DNA from: Acanthaster planci
Taxonomy: Eukaryota; Echinodermata; Asteroidea; Valvatida; Acanthasteridae
NCBI RefSeq assembly: GCF_001949145.1
Contig: NW_019091522.1
Coordinates: forward strand, 570,254-634,253
Reading direction: 5' to 3'
Length of the DNA stretch: 64,000 nt
The notes beneath the pieces are model-generated. The model made no database searches. It saw nothing but the letters and a program-made list of their open reading frames with translations, and had not been told where the DNA came from. Position 1 is the stretch's first letter. Each line of letters begins with the position of its first letter. The position numbers were made by a program, and so were the translations under genes. This document shows, in pieces, positions 12,001 through 23,901 of the stretch.

Positions 12001-14075
12001 TCTAACCATTGAAACACAAGTACATGTAGGTCTGAGGACAATCCTTACTTTCTACCTCTCAACGACAGTGACCAACTACAGTGCAATTTGACCAATTAAA
12101 ATGTAGTTTTCAGTTGAGGACAAAAGGAAGATAAAACAAAAGAGATGGGAACCACGCTGTAATTGGTTAAGCTGTCTTTCCGCTGACAACAATGACCTTT
12201 CAACTGACATGACTGAGAGATGGCACTTGCTGTGAGTCTTCCATGGTTGTGGGCTACATAAAATGTAGCAAAAATTTCATCAGCTATAACTAGTGTAAGT
12301 TAAAGGACCCCCTCCCAATCATCCGAAATATATCCTAAAACGACTTGTGAAATCTTCAGGCTTAAATATTTTTGAAAGCGCAAAATTTCCAAACGATTGA
12401 TGTAGCAAACTTTGAGGATTTTGTATTTGGTGTTTCTATATATAGAAACTTTCAGACTCACCTCAATACAGGTAGATGCCAGTGACATTATTTTGCCAAA
12501 CTGCTGGGTTAATTTTCTAGAAAAAGGGCAGGGTTTTGAGGGAAATTATGGGTTGAAAGTGACCACATTACCATAGGCACCGTGAAAGCACACATCCACT
12601 GAAAATAAAATAGCGACATTGTCAAACTTACTTGGTAGGGTGTCTTTGGTTGGTTATGAAAAGTTTCATTACAAAGCCGATCGCTGATTGGTCGAGATGA
12701 GCCAACTGGGATGTAAGAGTATTGACGAGAACAGCCAAAGCTGTGATGTAAAAGTAAGCCAAAACTTTTTAGAAGAATTTTGCTGATTGGAGAGTGCTTA
12801 ATTTGCATGAACATGATGAATAAAAGACAAAGTTTAATTGGTTTAAAATTTTTTTATGCGGGACTGGTGCTGAGAGCACAAGTACTGACTTCACTGATGA
12901 AGGATGGAAACAAGTTTTTCTGTTGCAACTTGAGTGAAAAGATTTAGTAGGCTTATTTCATTGAGAGTTTGTAATCTCATCCAAATAGCATGGTGAGACA
13001 CGCGAGTACATGTAGGTCTGTTAGACAGAACGGCACACTCATGCAGTCTACTATGTTTCTGTGTCTACTTGACCACTAATGTTGATAGAAATAAGGTTAG
13101 AAAGATAAGTTTCTCCCACAATTCACTTTTCCACGCCTGACCCAAATTTGGTCATAATTAAGAGACATTGCCAGACTACCACTCTTTTTCAGGGCCGACC
13201 TTTATTTGTAAAAGTAACTAAAAACAGAGGGGTCCCCAAGTACACAATCCCCAAAGCTTCAGTTATGCATTGTGCAAAATTGGTCTTATTTATGGAAGGG
13301 CTGCGTAGCACCATGATCAGAATATCGACGAAAATATAATATTAATTCAGCGCTCTGAAATATGTGATTGCCGAGCTTTCGGTAACTGAGTACCTTCTTC
13401 AGGCCAAGCAGATTCAGTTCTCAAAAATAACCATTCCTGGTGGTAAGATTTCACAGTACTTCCAGAACTGTAAGGTTTATACAAACCTTACCAATAACAA
13501 CGTAAATAGTCATATCCAACATGGTGCTACTTCAGTTTGCATGAAATGTCTATGCTGTTACACTGATTTTTCCCCTATAATTTCATGAGGTCTCCGAGGA
13601 TACAATGTTGTATTGGATGGGGGGTTCATTTACATTATACCCTTTTAAATGGTGCAATTTATGAAAATTTTCCTTGCCACACCCGTGTCCATGACTACCT
13701 GCCTAGTTCACACGTACACGGTCATGTCAGTTGAAAGGTCATCGTTGTCAGTAGTGCGGCAGCTTCACCAATTACAATGTGGCTCCCATCTCTTTCTGTA
13801 CAGTTTTCTTTCGCTCTCGAATTTCTACATATCATGCATGGCCTGAGGCTACTTAAACTTACAGTCACAAGTACGACCCGTGTACCATTCTTCATGTGAC
13901 CCTCTGCAAACTCATGCATACGCAGCTTTTTGTCGGCGAAGTCGGCCGGTGGCTCGTGAGACTCGAAAAACACTTCCCACTCATCCTTCTTTTTGTTTTC
14001 TGTGCCCTGAGACAACTTACTACTGCCATCTTTCTCCCGTTCCGTGTTCTGCAGCAAACTTCTAGCAGTGGACAT
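6042..14075 (-). CDS. PPCS: phosphopantothenate-cysteine ligase
   Basis: This enzyme joins 4'-phosphopantothenate to cysteine, the second step of coenzyme A synthesis, in the cytosol. Six exons on the minus strand, in order: 14075-13863, 11698-11610, 9170-9028, 8167-7953, 7572-7387, 6218-6042. All phases join without a break, giving 340 residues (human about 311). Seen motifs: SGGTAVPLE and [17 protein letters not shown] (nucleotide-binding start of the CoaB-type fold), GYAVIFLHR in exon 3, [15 protein letters not shown] in exon 4, HKIQS and [10 protein letters not shown] in exon 5, and [10 protein letters not shown] in exon 6, ending ...NNSSD. The ATG at 14073-14075 is the first in-frame ATG; 19 further upstream codons are open but contain no ATG. 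Intron 2 is not GT-AG (see the U12 entry). The enzyme identity is certain from motif order. The extra N-terminal residues ([14 protein letters not shown] region) are ordinary lineage variation. Confidence 0.95.
9232..9600 (+). mobile_element. Penelope-like retroelement fragment, GIY-YIG endonuclease end (degraded)
   Basis: Translated from 9232, the frame shows a Cys-rich lead-in ([16 protein letters not shown]), then [15 protein letters not shown] and HRS, an in-frame TGA at 9412-9414, then [14 protein letters not shown] and a C-terminal [11 protein letters not shown] before TAA at 9598-9600. This is the layout of the C-terminal GIY-YIG endonuclease of Penelope-like elements: IY and YVG core, conserved Arg/His helix, DTPVG.HF, and REKxWI..L.T..P.GLN. 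The reverse transcriptase part is absent, so the copy is 5'-truncated. The internal stop shows it is dead. It lies inside PPCS intron 2, on the opposite strand, with its recognisable part starting about 40-80 bases from the branch point. Confidence 0.85.
9601..9990 (+). mobile_element. probable 3' tail of the Penelope-like element
   Basis: A pyrimidine-rich, non-coding stretch follows the endonuclease stop. At 9869-9906 it contains a hairpin motif (TTTGAGAAAGATTCTGCTAGG then ATCGAAATGTC) that resembles the degraded core of hammerhead-ribozyme-like motifs found at Penelope-like element ends: a CTGANGA-like box, a small stem, GAAA, then GTC. The element boundary beyond this point is not clear. 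Confidence 0.45.
10000..11600. other. PPCS intron 2 interior, repeat-like, no gene recognised
   Basis: Several medium open frames on the plus strand (10252-10443, 10443-10670, 10694-11038, 11057-11302) lack identifiable motifs. They may be decayed transposon coding sequence, but nothing supports a specific family. Confidence 0.3.
13366..13403 (-). repeat. Penelope-type hammerhead-like motif (minus strand)
   Basis: Read on the minus strand: CTGAAGAAGGTACTCAGTTA, then CCGAAAGCTCGGCAATC. The order CTGAAGA, short stem-loop, GAAA, then a C-rich closing stem is the layout typical of ends of Penelope-like elements and related small retroelements. It sits in PPCS intron 1 and no coding part is attached. 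Confidence 0.4.
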
Positions 14076-14132
14076 CGTCAACGTACGGTACTGTATGAAC
14101 TTTCCGGTGGTTTGTGTCCAAATGACTGTCAC

Positions 14133-16441
14133 TGGTTAATTACACGTACGTAAGCTACTGACTAGCTAGCGGCTATGCTGTAACCACTTCCGCACCCCCA
14201 GCCGCAGCCAACTACACGTAGTTGATTCCGATTCAAGCATGTCTAGTGAGGGCGTTCTTTTCACTTTATGCAGCTTCAGCTCATGCGTTCACTGCACTAG
14301 TTGTATTTTTTTAAACAAATGAATACAGTACAGTACAGAAAACGTTTAAACCTGTTTATTTATTGTTAATTTCTGATCACACCAAGGGTCTCCAAAAAGA
14401 CTTTAAGTCCATCTAAAATCAATCCCCAGATAAAATGATGAAAAATTGAAAACGGACAAATAAAAAGCATTGTCTAAATCCTTCAATAATTGGAAAACAA
14501 ATAATTTTTATTCGCCCTCCTTTGACACGGTGTCGGGGAAGCAAAAGACTAAAAGATAATTCATGAAAAAAAGAAAGAAAGCAAAACCCCAAACGAAGAG
14601 GAAACCCCCGTATCTCCCATATCCTGGCATTATAACGCATGCTCGGCCGATGCCCATTGAAGTCTACACAATATGAAGGTTGCGCTAAGGTAAGCCCTAC
14701 AGAAATACTTCAATAAAAGAAAATCTATCAACTGACCACAAACGAAGACTGGACTCGACTGGACAGGTCCTTGGTCTGGCGCACAATAGTTGGTTAATCT
14801 TCAGACAAATCGAGTGTTACGTAAGACGGCCCAAACAGGACAGAGCTGAAAAGAAGGGCAATCCATTGGAAGCCCAGGAAACAACCCGAAGGAGAAAGTA
14901 AATACTACCGTGCAGCCAACGGTCTTGAGAAGGAAAAGATGCTGCAGCAAAATGATCTGATCATCCACACTTGTACCGCATTTTGATTTTTGGAGCAGCC
15001 CGTTAAATTTCAAAATGATGTTTCGCAGAAAGGTAAGCCGAATCCTCATGTTTATGTTACTCTTTGCTTTTAACGGTAACCAGGAGCAAAGAAGAAGCGA
15101 ATAGGCTTAAATGGTCACCATCATAAGGACACTTTTGAAAGGGTAAATTAAAGTCTTCGACCGGAGCATGCGAAAAAGGACGAGAGGTGAGATGAGCCCG
15201 TATTTGAATTTGAAATCCAATCCAAGGCACTGAAGATTTTCGCTTGAGTTGCTCCAGTTGTTCGTATAATTGTGTTTAGTATAGAACGGGCATCGGCAAG
15301 GAATGAGTATCAGTAACACAAATTTGCTTACCATGCTAAGGAAAAACAAAATGTGCGTATAGACAATTTTTGATTTCAGTAATATTTCTAAGGATGGATT
15401 TTGGATTTTTGCTCTGCCCGACGTGTATTAGCCTATAACACTGGATACTCAGTGTTTGCCCCTGAAGGCTTGTGGAAAAAACCCACAAGCGTACTCGAGT
15501 GGGACTTGACCTTGAACTTCCAGCTTACTAGCGCAGACGTCTTCACCACTCGACCACCAGGAATATACCAATCAATGGATGCCAGAGATTCGAAAAAGTT
15601 TTATTTGCAGTTGTGTGGGGCGGGGGTTAAGTGTGTTATTCCAATTGGTGGAACTAGAATCATCATCACTTTCAATATTTTCCACATGATACATATATTG
15701 TGAAGACAATAGTCTGTTTGGATGGAGACCGGAGGATGGATGCTAGAAAGCATTGCTTGTCCCCAGTTATTAATACATTGTGTTAGATATAATAAAATAT
15801 GAATAATCTGATGTTTTAATACATGTAGTAAGATGGATAACATAACATATTAACATAACATAACACAACATAAAGTGACGACACATAACAAAATGTAGAA
15901 TCTTCAGAAACTGGCCTCACAATTGTCATTGTGCCCGTGTTTTGTTCTTTCACTACATTACTCTTTTTACTGGCTCTAACCTGAGGGAATTTTTTTTCAC
16001 ATTAAGTTCTTTCATTTTCTTCAATTTTTGTGTATGTTTTAATCGTTGACGGCCAAATATCATAGCCATATGCATTTCATCCTGTGATTGGGTGCTGTTC
16101 GATTTTTAAAAAATATTGAATTAAAAGGTGATACTACCCCTTCTAGTCGTAAGTATTTTCCCTTTCCTGTCAGTTTGCAGGCTCTAGTAAAGAGGCTGGC
16201 TTCACAAGACATGTAAACTCATAAAATGAACCAAGAAAACTGGTCCTACTAGTATTCTGTAGTCTACCCTAAACTGGAGTATATTCAAATGACATTTATG
16301 TTGCACACCAAGAATTCTTGAGATAGATATTTACGTTGTCATTCAACTTTGGGAAAGCGAGTTACCTCCACCGTAAACTTGGCATCCGCTGTTCATTTTC
16401 ACATCTTGAGTTTTACAATCTCCTTTTTTTGCTCGTGACAG
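14133..16441. other. PPCS upstream region / CHST15-like upstream region
   Basis: This holds the divergent 5' flank of PPCS and the region where the missing first exon of the downstream sulfotransferase should lie. No ATG-containing exon ending in phase 0 could be chosen confidently. A low-complexity AACATAAC-type tract lies at about 15838-15895. Other short open frames show no domain. Confidence 0.4.
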
Positions 16442-19400
16442 ATTTGCAAAAACATCTGCGTCTTCATTCTACCGACAGTAATAGTGTTCGGTCTTGTACT
16501 GAACTTCAGCGGAAACTGGTCGGTCGAGCAAACACAAAGCCAACCGCATCCTCACTGGGGTATAGGCAACGATTTCCCCGTCGACTACGACTCATATGAC
16601 TCCATCGACGGTCACGTCCACGGACGAGGCAGTCTCTACGACCACGATCGGACAGATCCAAAATCTACTAGCGGCCACAAACGCTTGGAACCATCTTTAA
16701 AGTGGACTAATTTGTCAGCACTAGTTGCAAAAGGGACAAAGTTTAAAGTACAACGGGCTCTTTATCGTTTTGCACCAGAGGTAAGGCTACAGATTACTGG
16801 CCCGAGGTTAAGAGCAATACCTGTAATGACATCCATCCTTCTCAGGAACGATCAGTGCTGTAGGACTCGAGTCCAGGAGTCAGACTCGAGTCCTGGACAC
16901 CAGTTACTTTTTTTTCCACTCGGACTCGACACGAGTCACATTGGGAAATGACTCGGAATTGACCATGCTGACTCGGACTCAAGCTTGGTGACTCGTGACG
17001 CGAGTCATGTACTGTCCTGAAGAAAAAACCAAATACAAATTTACGAGACGAACGTAACATTTCTTCATAACGTAACTCAACGCCGGGCAGCGGAACATGG
17101 CATGCATGCGATGGTGCCCCGATAGAGCGCATGGTTCTGTCAAAGGGGCATTATGCGCCCACATCTAGCGGCACTTGCCAGTACGGATCATGTGTGCTTT
17201 AAAATAAAAAAAAACTTCTGTTAAGGGATGGGTTGGGTGAACATTCGCTCTACCAGGGTACTTGATTCTGGGCCCTTGTACAGAAGGTTAATAAAGTAAA
17301 GTAATAACGTAAATTCAAAGTTTACACGTGGATTCTGTTTCTTTCTGATAAAAAAATGTAGGCCTAGCTTTTACTCCGTTATGAACCACAGCTCTTTGGA
17401 TAGTGATTAATAAACCTGAACTATCTGAATAAAGATCTCAAGCAAAAACCACAGAATTTTAAGTATGTGCAGCAAACAAACGGCCGTGGACTTGACTCAT
17501 GACTCGAACTCGAAGGCTTGTGACTCGCGACTCGGACTCGACATTGGGGACTACAAAACTGGGAACAATTCAACCAAATGATAAGAAAACCGTCAAGTTC
17601 GTTTTTATTGTTCACGACGAAATGATAGAATCTGTTGTTGTTAACAGAACTCAGTCATCTAGAGGATTTCGCCGATTGAAGAAATTCACGGCGAAGTCAA
17701 AGCTTGTAATGCAAAAAGGTGATTTTATTGAGTGATGATTGACTTCATAGCGGAAAAGTTATATTCTTAAGTTATATCAACCCGGTTCAAGTTTTCACTG
17801 ACTATATTCTGCAGGTTTTCGATACTTTCCCCACTGAGTTTCTTCCCGGCATCAAAAGTCCCTGTTGGCTGGACGTTGGTACCGAAGAACTCAAGTGCTT
17901 GCCGTCCTTCTTTCTGGCTGGTTTCCCGAAGTGTGGTACCAGCGACGTCTACAGCAAACTTTACCAGCACCCCGGCATTGTGCGTACCCTGAAGAAGGAG
18001 CCTCACTGGTGGACTCGGCAAAGATTTAATGGTACATTATGCAGTTGATGTCAGGCAGCTGGCTAATACAAACACTCAAACGTACAGACCCTTGGGCGGA
18101 ACCCCTTCATTTCTGACCAATAACAAACCTATAGGATGTAAAGGTTATCTTTAAGTTTGTCAGTCGAGATCATTACACCAGTAGCAAACCATCCTCCACC
18201 CACTCACCCCCCCCCATTTTTGAAAACGTTTGAGGGCCTGATTTTCCCCCTTCATTTTCAACAACAGGATCGTCGTTGGTCGAATATGCTGGAAATTTCC
18301 AGACCCTGGCAAAGAGAATTTCAGAGAGTGATTTGACATCCAAAACTCTTATTGCCGGTAAGGTTGTTTTCTTTCTCTTCTTCCCAATGAAAAGAAACAA
18401 GTTATTAGAAAACGCGTGGCTTTTCCTTTCCGACACGCTCAGATTCCATCATTGATAATACCGGTACACAATGTTGGTTTCGAACGGCGCTTGCTAAAAA
18501 CATTTGACAATGACCAAATAGCAAACTTTGGCTGATAGGGGACGCTTCTGCAGCCACTGCTTGGAAGAACAACCACTGGCGGTTTTTCTACCCCACTGCT
18601 GACGAGCCGCTGTACATCACAGCGGAGCTGATTCACCAGTTTCTACCAAAGTCCAAGATCATTTTCCTCCTCCGTGACCCAACCGAGCGGTGAGTATAAC
18701 CAACTCTACATGTACCTGCCACACACACATCCAAGTGTGTATTTGCCTGCAACTGGGGACCCCCTAGTGTTCCTCCGTTTGTACTTCAACTTTTTTAGAA
18801 GACCACCCATATGTTTTGTACACAGTTGTCAATCTGTCAATCGGGGACCTTATTGTACGCTATTGTTCAGGGTCCCCAATTGAACGCAGAAACAAACTCA
18901 CCCACGCCCAATCTTAAGCGCGTGCAGGTGTATGAGCAAAGGCAGAACCTTCAGGTGGGAACCAAAACATCGTTAATGGACCCGGCACGCTCCATGAACT
19001 GACAATGATCTCTAGGTGGTGAAAAGAAAAAGACCACGCCCCTGATACAAATAGACTCTAAAGGCCTATATATATAGGAATCAAAGAACTGTTGTTTTAC
19101 CGTTTGAAGAAAAAAGATTATCGTGCACGAGTGCTCTGCAAAGGAGATGAGGGCAAGCAAAGACTGAATAATCTTTTTAATCTTGTGCAGTAGCATGGTC
19201 TAGGATGTCAATTTTGTTGATGAAATTGTCGCAAAGCATTTTGGATAGCCTACAACCATTATCAATATACAAGTACCTGCTTTCCATGCGCGGGTGTCCA
19301 GGAGGAAGTGGTTGCGCGGGTCATCAGGCAAACAAATACAAATCAAATGGGAACTCGCATAATCATGTGTTTCGAAGTAACTGGATTTCTCCGGTGCCCT

Positions 19401-21296
19401 TGCAGCATGGGGGCAGAGGTGACAGCAAACTGTTTAGCCAATCATTGCAAACTATTCTGCTTTATCCTAATGGTTACCAAATCACACATCAAAAAAGTTC
19501 CAATGAATTTAGCTGTTTGATTGATTAGTCAGTTTTGTGCTTCATTTATGGGCTTTGGAAGATTTAACCGCCAAGATCATCAAGCAGTCAATCCGTTGTT
19601 TGAGAGGGAAGACTTCATTTGAATCTTCGAACTCACATCATTTGCGCACTAGTCTCTCAATTATGTGAATTGGTGTTTTCATTAAAAAAATTCTTCTTTT
19701 GATTTCATCACTCAGAGCCTTTTCAGATTACCTGTACATTAACTTCCTACAGCGGCGTAACAGTGGGTGGAAGTTGCCGAAACTCAACTCCGTGACCTTT
19801 CACGCAGATGTTTTGGTTTCCATAGCAACGTTGACATCTTGTCTCAACAGAGGGAATTCTATGCGTGCTTGCTCGTATGACTGCACTGACACTTTACCTA
19901 CGGTAAGTTTATACGTTTGGGAAACACGGAAGAATTTTTGTGGATTTTAATTTCGCATGGTGTTTTCCACATAGTCATTCCAGTGGGTTAGACTGTAAAA
20001 CAAAGGTGGTAGAAAACTTTGCATCGTATTATTTGAGGAAAAAAACTAGTTGAAAATTTGACTCAATAGAAAACGGGTAAAAGAAATTGACAACGCTATA
20101 TATTCGTTTTCATAACTCTGCAGCGCAAAGGACGCGCGAACCCACACTGGTAACAAGATGCATGTAATGAGTAATTTCCAAGTAACAGAGTAGTTGTAGG
20201 GAAACTATGTTACTATTTAGCTCCAAATTCACTATTTGATTCGTTTGTGTGAATTTGATATCATTTCCAAACAGCGGATAGCAGTTGGTCATTACGTGGT
20301 GTACCTCCGTGATTGGATACAAGCTTTCCCACGTGATCAGATATTTGTGCTGCGATTGGAGGACTGGAGCGACAACTGCGAAAAATGGCTTCCAAAGTTG
20401 TACAAGTTTTTAGATCAAGGTAATGTCGCGAGTGTATATGTATTCTGTTTTCTTGTGTAACTTGTGTGGAAATTTTAAGTGTTGGTAAACACAGTCTTTC
20501 AGTGACTGTACGCTTTATTTTTATATTGAGGTTGGTTCGTTCTGCGCGAACGTAGGCCTACCGGTAAGTCCACAGAGCCTTCCCTGCAAAATGTGCTGTT
20601 GATAAAGAAAGCGTGATGAATTCACCGATCCCAAGTAATACGGGCGATTCACAATAGTGCGCCTCCAAGAGTTTTCAACGCGTTGGCCAATCACGATCGC
20701 GAAATCTGTCGACCCTTTAATCCAAACGCGCATTGGGTGATTGGCTAACGCGTTGCAAACTTTTGGTGGCGCACTATTGTGAATCGCCCGTATTAGATCA
20801 TGTGGCTCATCAACTCATGCCAATTTGCGCCGAAATGCTTCCCATGTTAGTGGACGTCTCAGTGGATGAGATGCAAAATCTACACTTGCTCCCCCCCCAT
20901 GTCCCCATAGGAAAGAGACATCGATTTTGTGGTGTTTCTTCAACCGTTTGTGATGATTTTTCACCACCATTTCTCTGCCAGTTTGTGCTTTGTCCATATA
21001 GAAAAAAATACAACATCGATGGCCATGACGTCACAAATTGGCGTTCATAGTCCCTTTAACCCATTATAACACGCACTTATTTTGCTTTCCCCCCCCCTCT
21101 TTAATATCACGGAACCTCAGAAAAACTTAGTGACGACACCATCAGCCAAATTTGCAAGAAGAAGACGAAAAACTCTCCCCGCTACAGTCGGGGGTTCAGA
21201 GGGGAGTTACAGAACAACACCAGGGAAATCCTGGACGCTTGGTACGGCCCACTCAACAAGGAACTGGACAAATTTCTACGCGATAATAATCTGTAG
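16442..21296 (+). CDS. carbohydrate sulfotransferase, CHST15-like (5' end not found)
   Basis: This is a Golgi type II sulfotransferase that moves sulfate from PAPS to a glycan; the closest recalled family is GalNAc 4-sulfate 6-O-sulfotransferase (CHST15). Exons: 16442-16780, 17815-18031, 18268-18357, 18539-18689, 19716-19902, 20275-20419, 21121-21296. All phases join, giving 434 codons plus stop. Exon 1 here opens with a hydrophobic anchor (ICKNICVFILPTVIVFGLVL), then a luminal stem. Next come SPCWLDVGTEELKCLPSFF and the 5'-PAPS loop FPKCGTSDVYSKL, followed by KEPHWWTR. Exon 4 has GDASAATAWKNNHWRFFYP. The 3'-PAPS motif LLRDPTER continues into AFSDYLY across an intron. HYVVYLRDWI and VLRLEDW follow, then a basic C-terminus ending LRDNNL. 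The exon at 16442 follows a stop in its own frame and needs an upstream phase-0 exon with the start Met. Exact acceptor sugar is not predictable. Confidence 0.9.
16845..17560. repeat. GACTCG-rich interspersed repeat in CHST15-like intron
   Basis: The words GACTCGAGTC, GACTCGG and GTGACTCG recur many times in two clusters, 16850-17010 and 17485-17550. The clusters flank about 480 bases of unrelated sequence. The clustered, partly palindromic words suggest the termini of one non-autonomous foldback-type element. Exact ends were not resolved. Confidence 0.5.
20636..20795. mobile_element. 160-bp MITE with long terminal inverted repeats
   Basis: The ends are TAATACGGGCGATTCACAAT on the left and its reverse complement ATTGTGAATCGCCCGTATTA on the right. 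Inverted similarity continues for about 60 bases per arm (AACGCGTTGGCCAATCAC against GTGATTGGCTAACGCGTT), with a short centre. It lies in the last intron of the CHST15-like gene. It has no coding capacity and its transposase family is not assignable. Confidence 0.8.
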
Positions 21297-23901
21297 ATCT
21301 TGGGACGCGGGAACGGAAGTTCATAGTGTCTTCGCAAATGCGAACATGAGTATGACGTTTGAAGTATAGTGGCTGAAAAAAAAGTCGCCGAAGTTGAAAT
21401 ATGTTAAAATGTTGCGAATTCGCTATGCAAATAGCCATACGTTGCAAATTCGTGTTTTCATTGGCCTTTTGGGCTTCTAGATGTTACGAGAACTTTAGAC
21501 AGGAGGGGAGGCAGTCAGCAGAAGGTAGAAGCTTTAGGCATGGTGTTGCCCAAAAGGCTTTATCATGGTCCTTCTAATGTCGATCTTATTTAGGAACGAC
21601 CTTTTTTAAGATCTCGAATGTAACAGCAAACTTTTGCAGTGTTTCTTTAAAATTTTGCCCATGCACAGTCTCAGTATACATGTATTTTTCCCGATTTTGT
21701 CTGAACAAAGAGATAAAAAATAATCGAATAAAAATGAAACAACAAATATCTTTCAAAATTGTGCCAGGAGGATCTGCCTTGTGTGGATCCGTATATTGAG
21801 AGATTAGAATAATAACAACCAAAATATAATATCCTGCGAGGATTATAATTTGTACATAAGTATCAATGTAATAATGTTACCGTATGATTCCACGGCCACC
21901 TGTCCGCAGTAAACGGACATACGAAAATCTGATTCCTGGATCCCCTGCTGGATGTGCCTTCCGCAGGAAACAAAGAGATCTTTTGCCAATCCCGATTGAT
22001 TAAGCTTGTGCGTTACAGCCTGCCGCCGTTTGGGAGACAAAAGAGTGCTATTAACGATTATTTTTATGTCTGAACTCTCCACACGGTTTTTGTGACTACT
22101 AGTTTTGTAGCTTGTGATGTGTTTAATAAAGTTTTTTATTTTGTTTTGAAAAGATACAAGTACTACAATTACGTGAGCTTGAACACGTGGAATGGTATTG
22201 AAATTACATGTATAAATAAAAATAGTAATAAAAAGTGTGATGAATCGATGTCAGAGTTGAATGATTGAGCCGGTTGTGCTCCTAGATTTGTTTTACTCCA
22301 TAATAAACTTGACACAATGAAACAGCTCAAAATCCTCCTTCTTTTGACAGCTTTAACAAACATGATTACCAACCCGAATACCAGGGAAAGATCATTTAGG
22401 TGCGCCAGTGTGAAACAAGGAGGGTGACAGGAGACACGCCCTTCAATTGTACTCTACTTTAATCTGGAGGTAGAGAAGACCCATCGAGTGTTTCCTGAGA
22501 GTTACAAGTGTCCCCCTCGAAATTAGATCATAGTTATCATACTTGTCAACAATGTCAGAGTGTCTGAACCAAACTGTACGACACACAAGACACAAGTGGC
22601 GTAAGTACGGTGTGCTTGCCCTACATACCTACAATGAGGACTCCAAAGAAGCGAAGTTAACGTAACTCAGGGTTGGAGGACGTTGTGTGCGCTCACAAAA
22701 GTCCACACAGTGTCTCTGCCTTATTAAATGAAGAGGGCTACTGTATAACTAGGAGAGCGAAGGATTGTCCACACACATAGCGTTATGTAAACGACATGGG
22801 TGCCCCCTGCTCCCAAATTTTGAAAGAACTACCTACATGACATTGTACCAGTCGCAAGTCACTTGCTTAATTTTCAGCCCCCCCCCATCCCATTGTGCGC
22901 ACTCTTGGAGCCTCCAGGAGTTTCACTCTACCGCCACAGTACACTCAGCGCCGTTTGGAATATTAAATCGATCGAAATAATTATCAAAGTTTAAAGCGCT
23001 TGCAAGTTTGCAGACTGAAAAGAAATACGTGCGTAATGCTTTTCCACATTATGATGTCATAACATGCTAAACGAAAAGGAGCGCCGGGTGCAGCGAGCGG
23101 GGGTCAAGTGATATGTTTCCTCGGGCATTGCTGGATTTCTTCAGCATCCTTTGGGGCATTTTAGGAGCCAATTTCAAATAATGTTCTTTTTTTCACCAAT
23201 TACGGTGTATCATAGCAACGTTAATCAGTATATCGACTGGACATTCAATCCGTACCTGAAAGGAAGAGGATTTTGAAAAAGCCTGTCCTGCTCAACCCGG
23301 ACGGCGTTTTACTCCTTTCATAAAACTGACGCGGCAATGTCAGGTAACACTGCCTTCACTTTGGAACTTGGGTAAGTCAAAACTTCAAAGGTCGGGATAC
23401 TAGAATACCTAATGGTTTTTTTTTTTAGTATTCACCGCCGAAAGGTCAGTGATGGCCGCACTTCACAATTCGTGCGTTGGACCTACCCAAGAGCTTAGAT
23501 TTAAAAGATTAGTGCCGACATCGCTACAGAGCCACCGCTGATCCAGCTCTTCTGTTGTCCACGCCCGGCAGGCAGCGCCTTCTTAATCCATGCGTCATTC
23601 CGATTGACCAATCACAGCCCAGGAGTAGGACTGCCGCGCTTACCTACAAGGAAAACCAACCAATGTAAGCACTCAAGATCCAGACGTGTGACAGATCAAA
23701 AATGGGACCGCGGAGATAAGCATGGGGGGGGGGAACAATACTGCCTCACGCCTGCATGAGAATCACAGAAGCTATCATTCCATTTTTGTACTCAGTTCGA
23801 CAAGGACGTGACAGCACATAGCTCCACGGGATTGCCTTATTCTAGGGAGAATCTGTCGTGTTTTTTTGCAGTCAGAATTTTATTCCAGAACCACCCTCAC
23901 C
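21297..23901. other. intergenic region between sulfotransferase and homeobox gene
   Basis: No coding exon is recognised. It includes the 3' UTR of the sulfotransferase and probably non-coding 5' exon(s) of the homeobox gene. An ATG at 23337 followed by a GTAAGT donor was considered, but its phase does not match the next exon (see rejected list). Confidence 0.4.

Noticed and set aside
13722-13862. extension of PPCS exon 1 past 13863
   Set aside because: A GTAAGT donor follows GTACTTGTGACT exactly where the conserved VLVT-SGGT junction requires an intron.
17499-17735. open frame between sulfotransferase exons
   Set aside because: The flanking exons (16442-16780 and 17815-18031) join in phase 0 without it, and its 5' part is the GACTCG repeat.
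23337-23374. ATG followed by a GTAAGT donor (MSGNTAFTLEL) as first exon of the homeobox gene
   Set aside because: The possible donors leave phase 1 or 2, while the homeobox exon beginning at 23872 needs phase 0. It is kept only as possible untranslated sequence.
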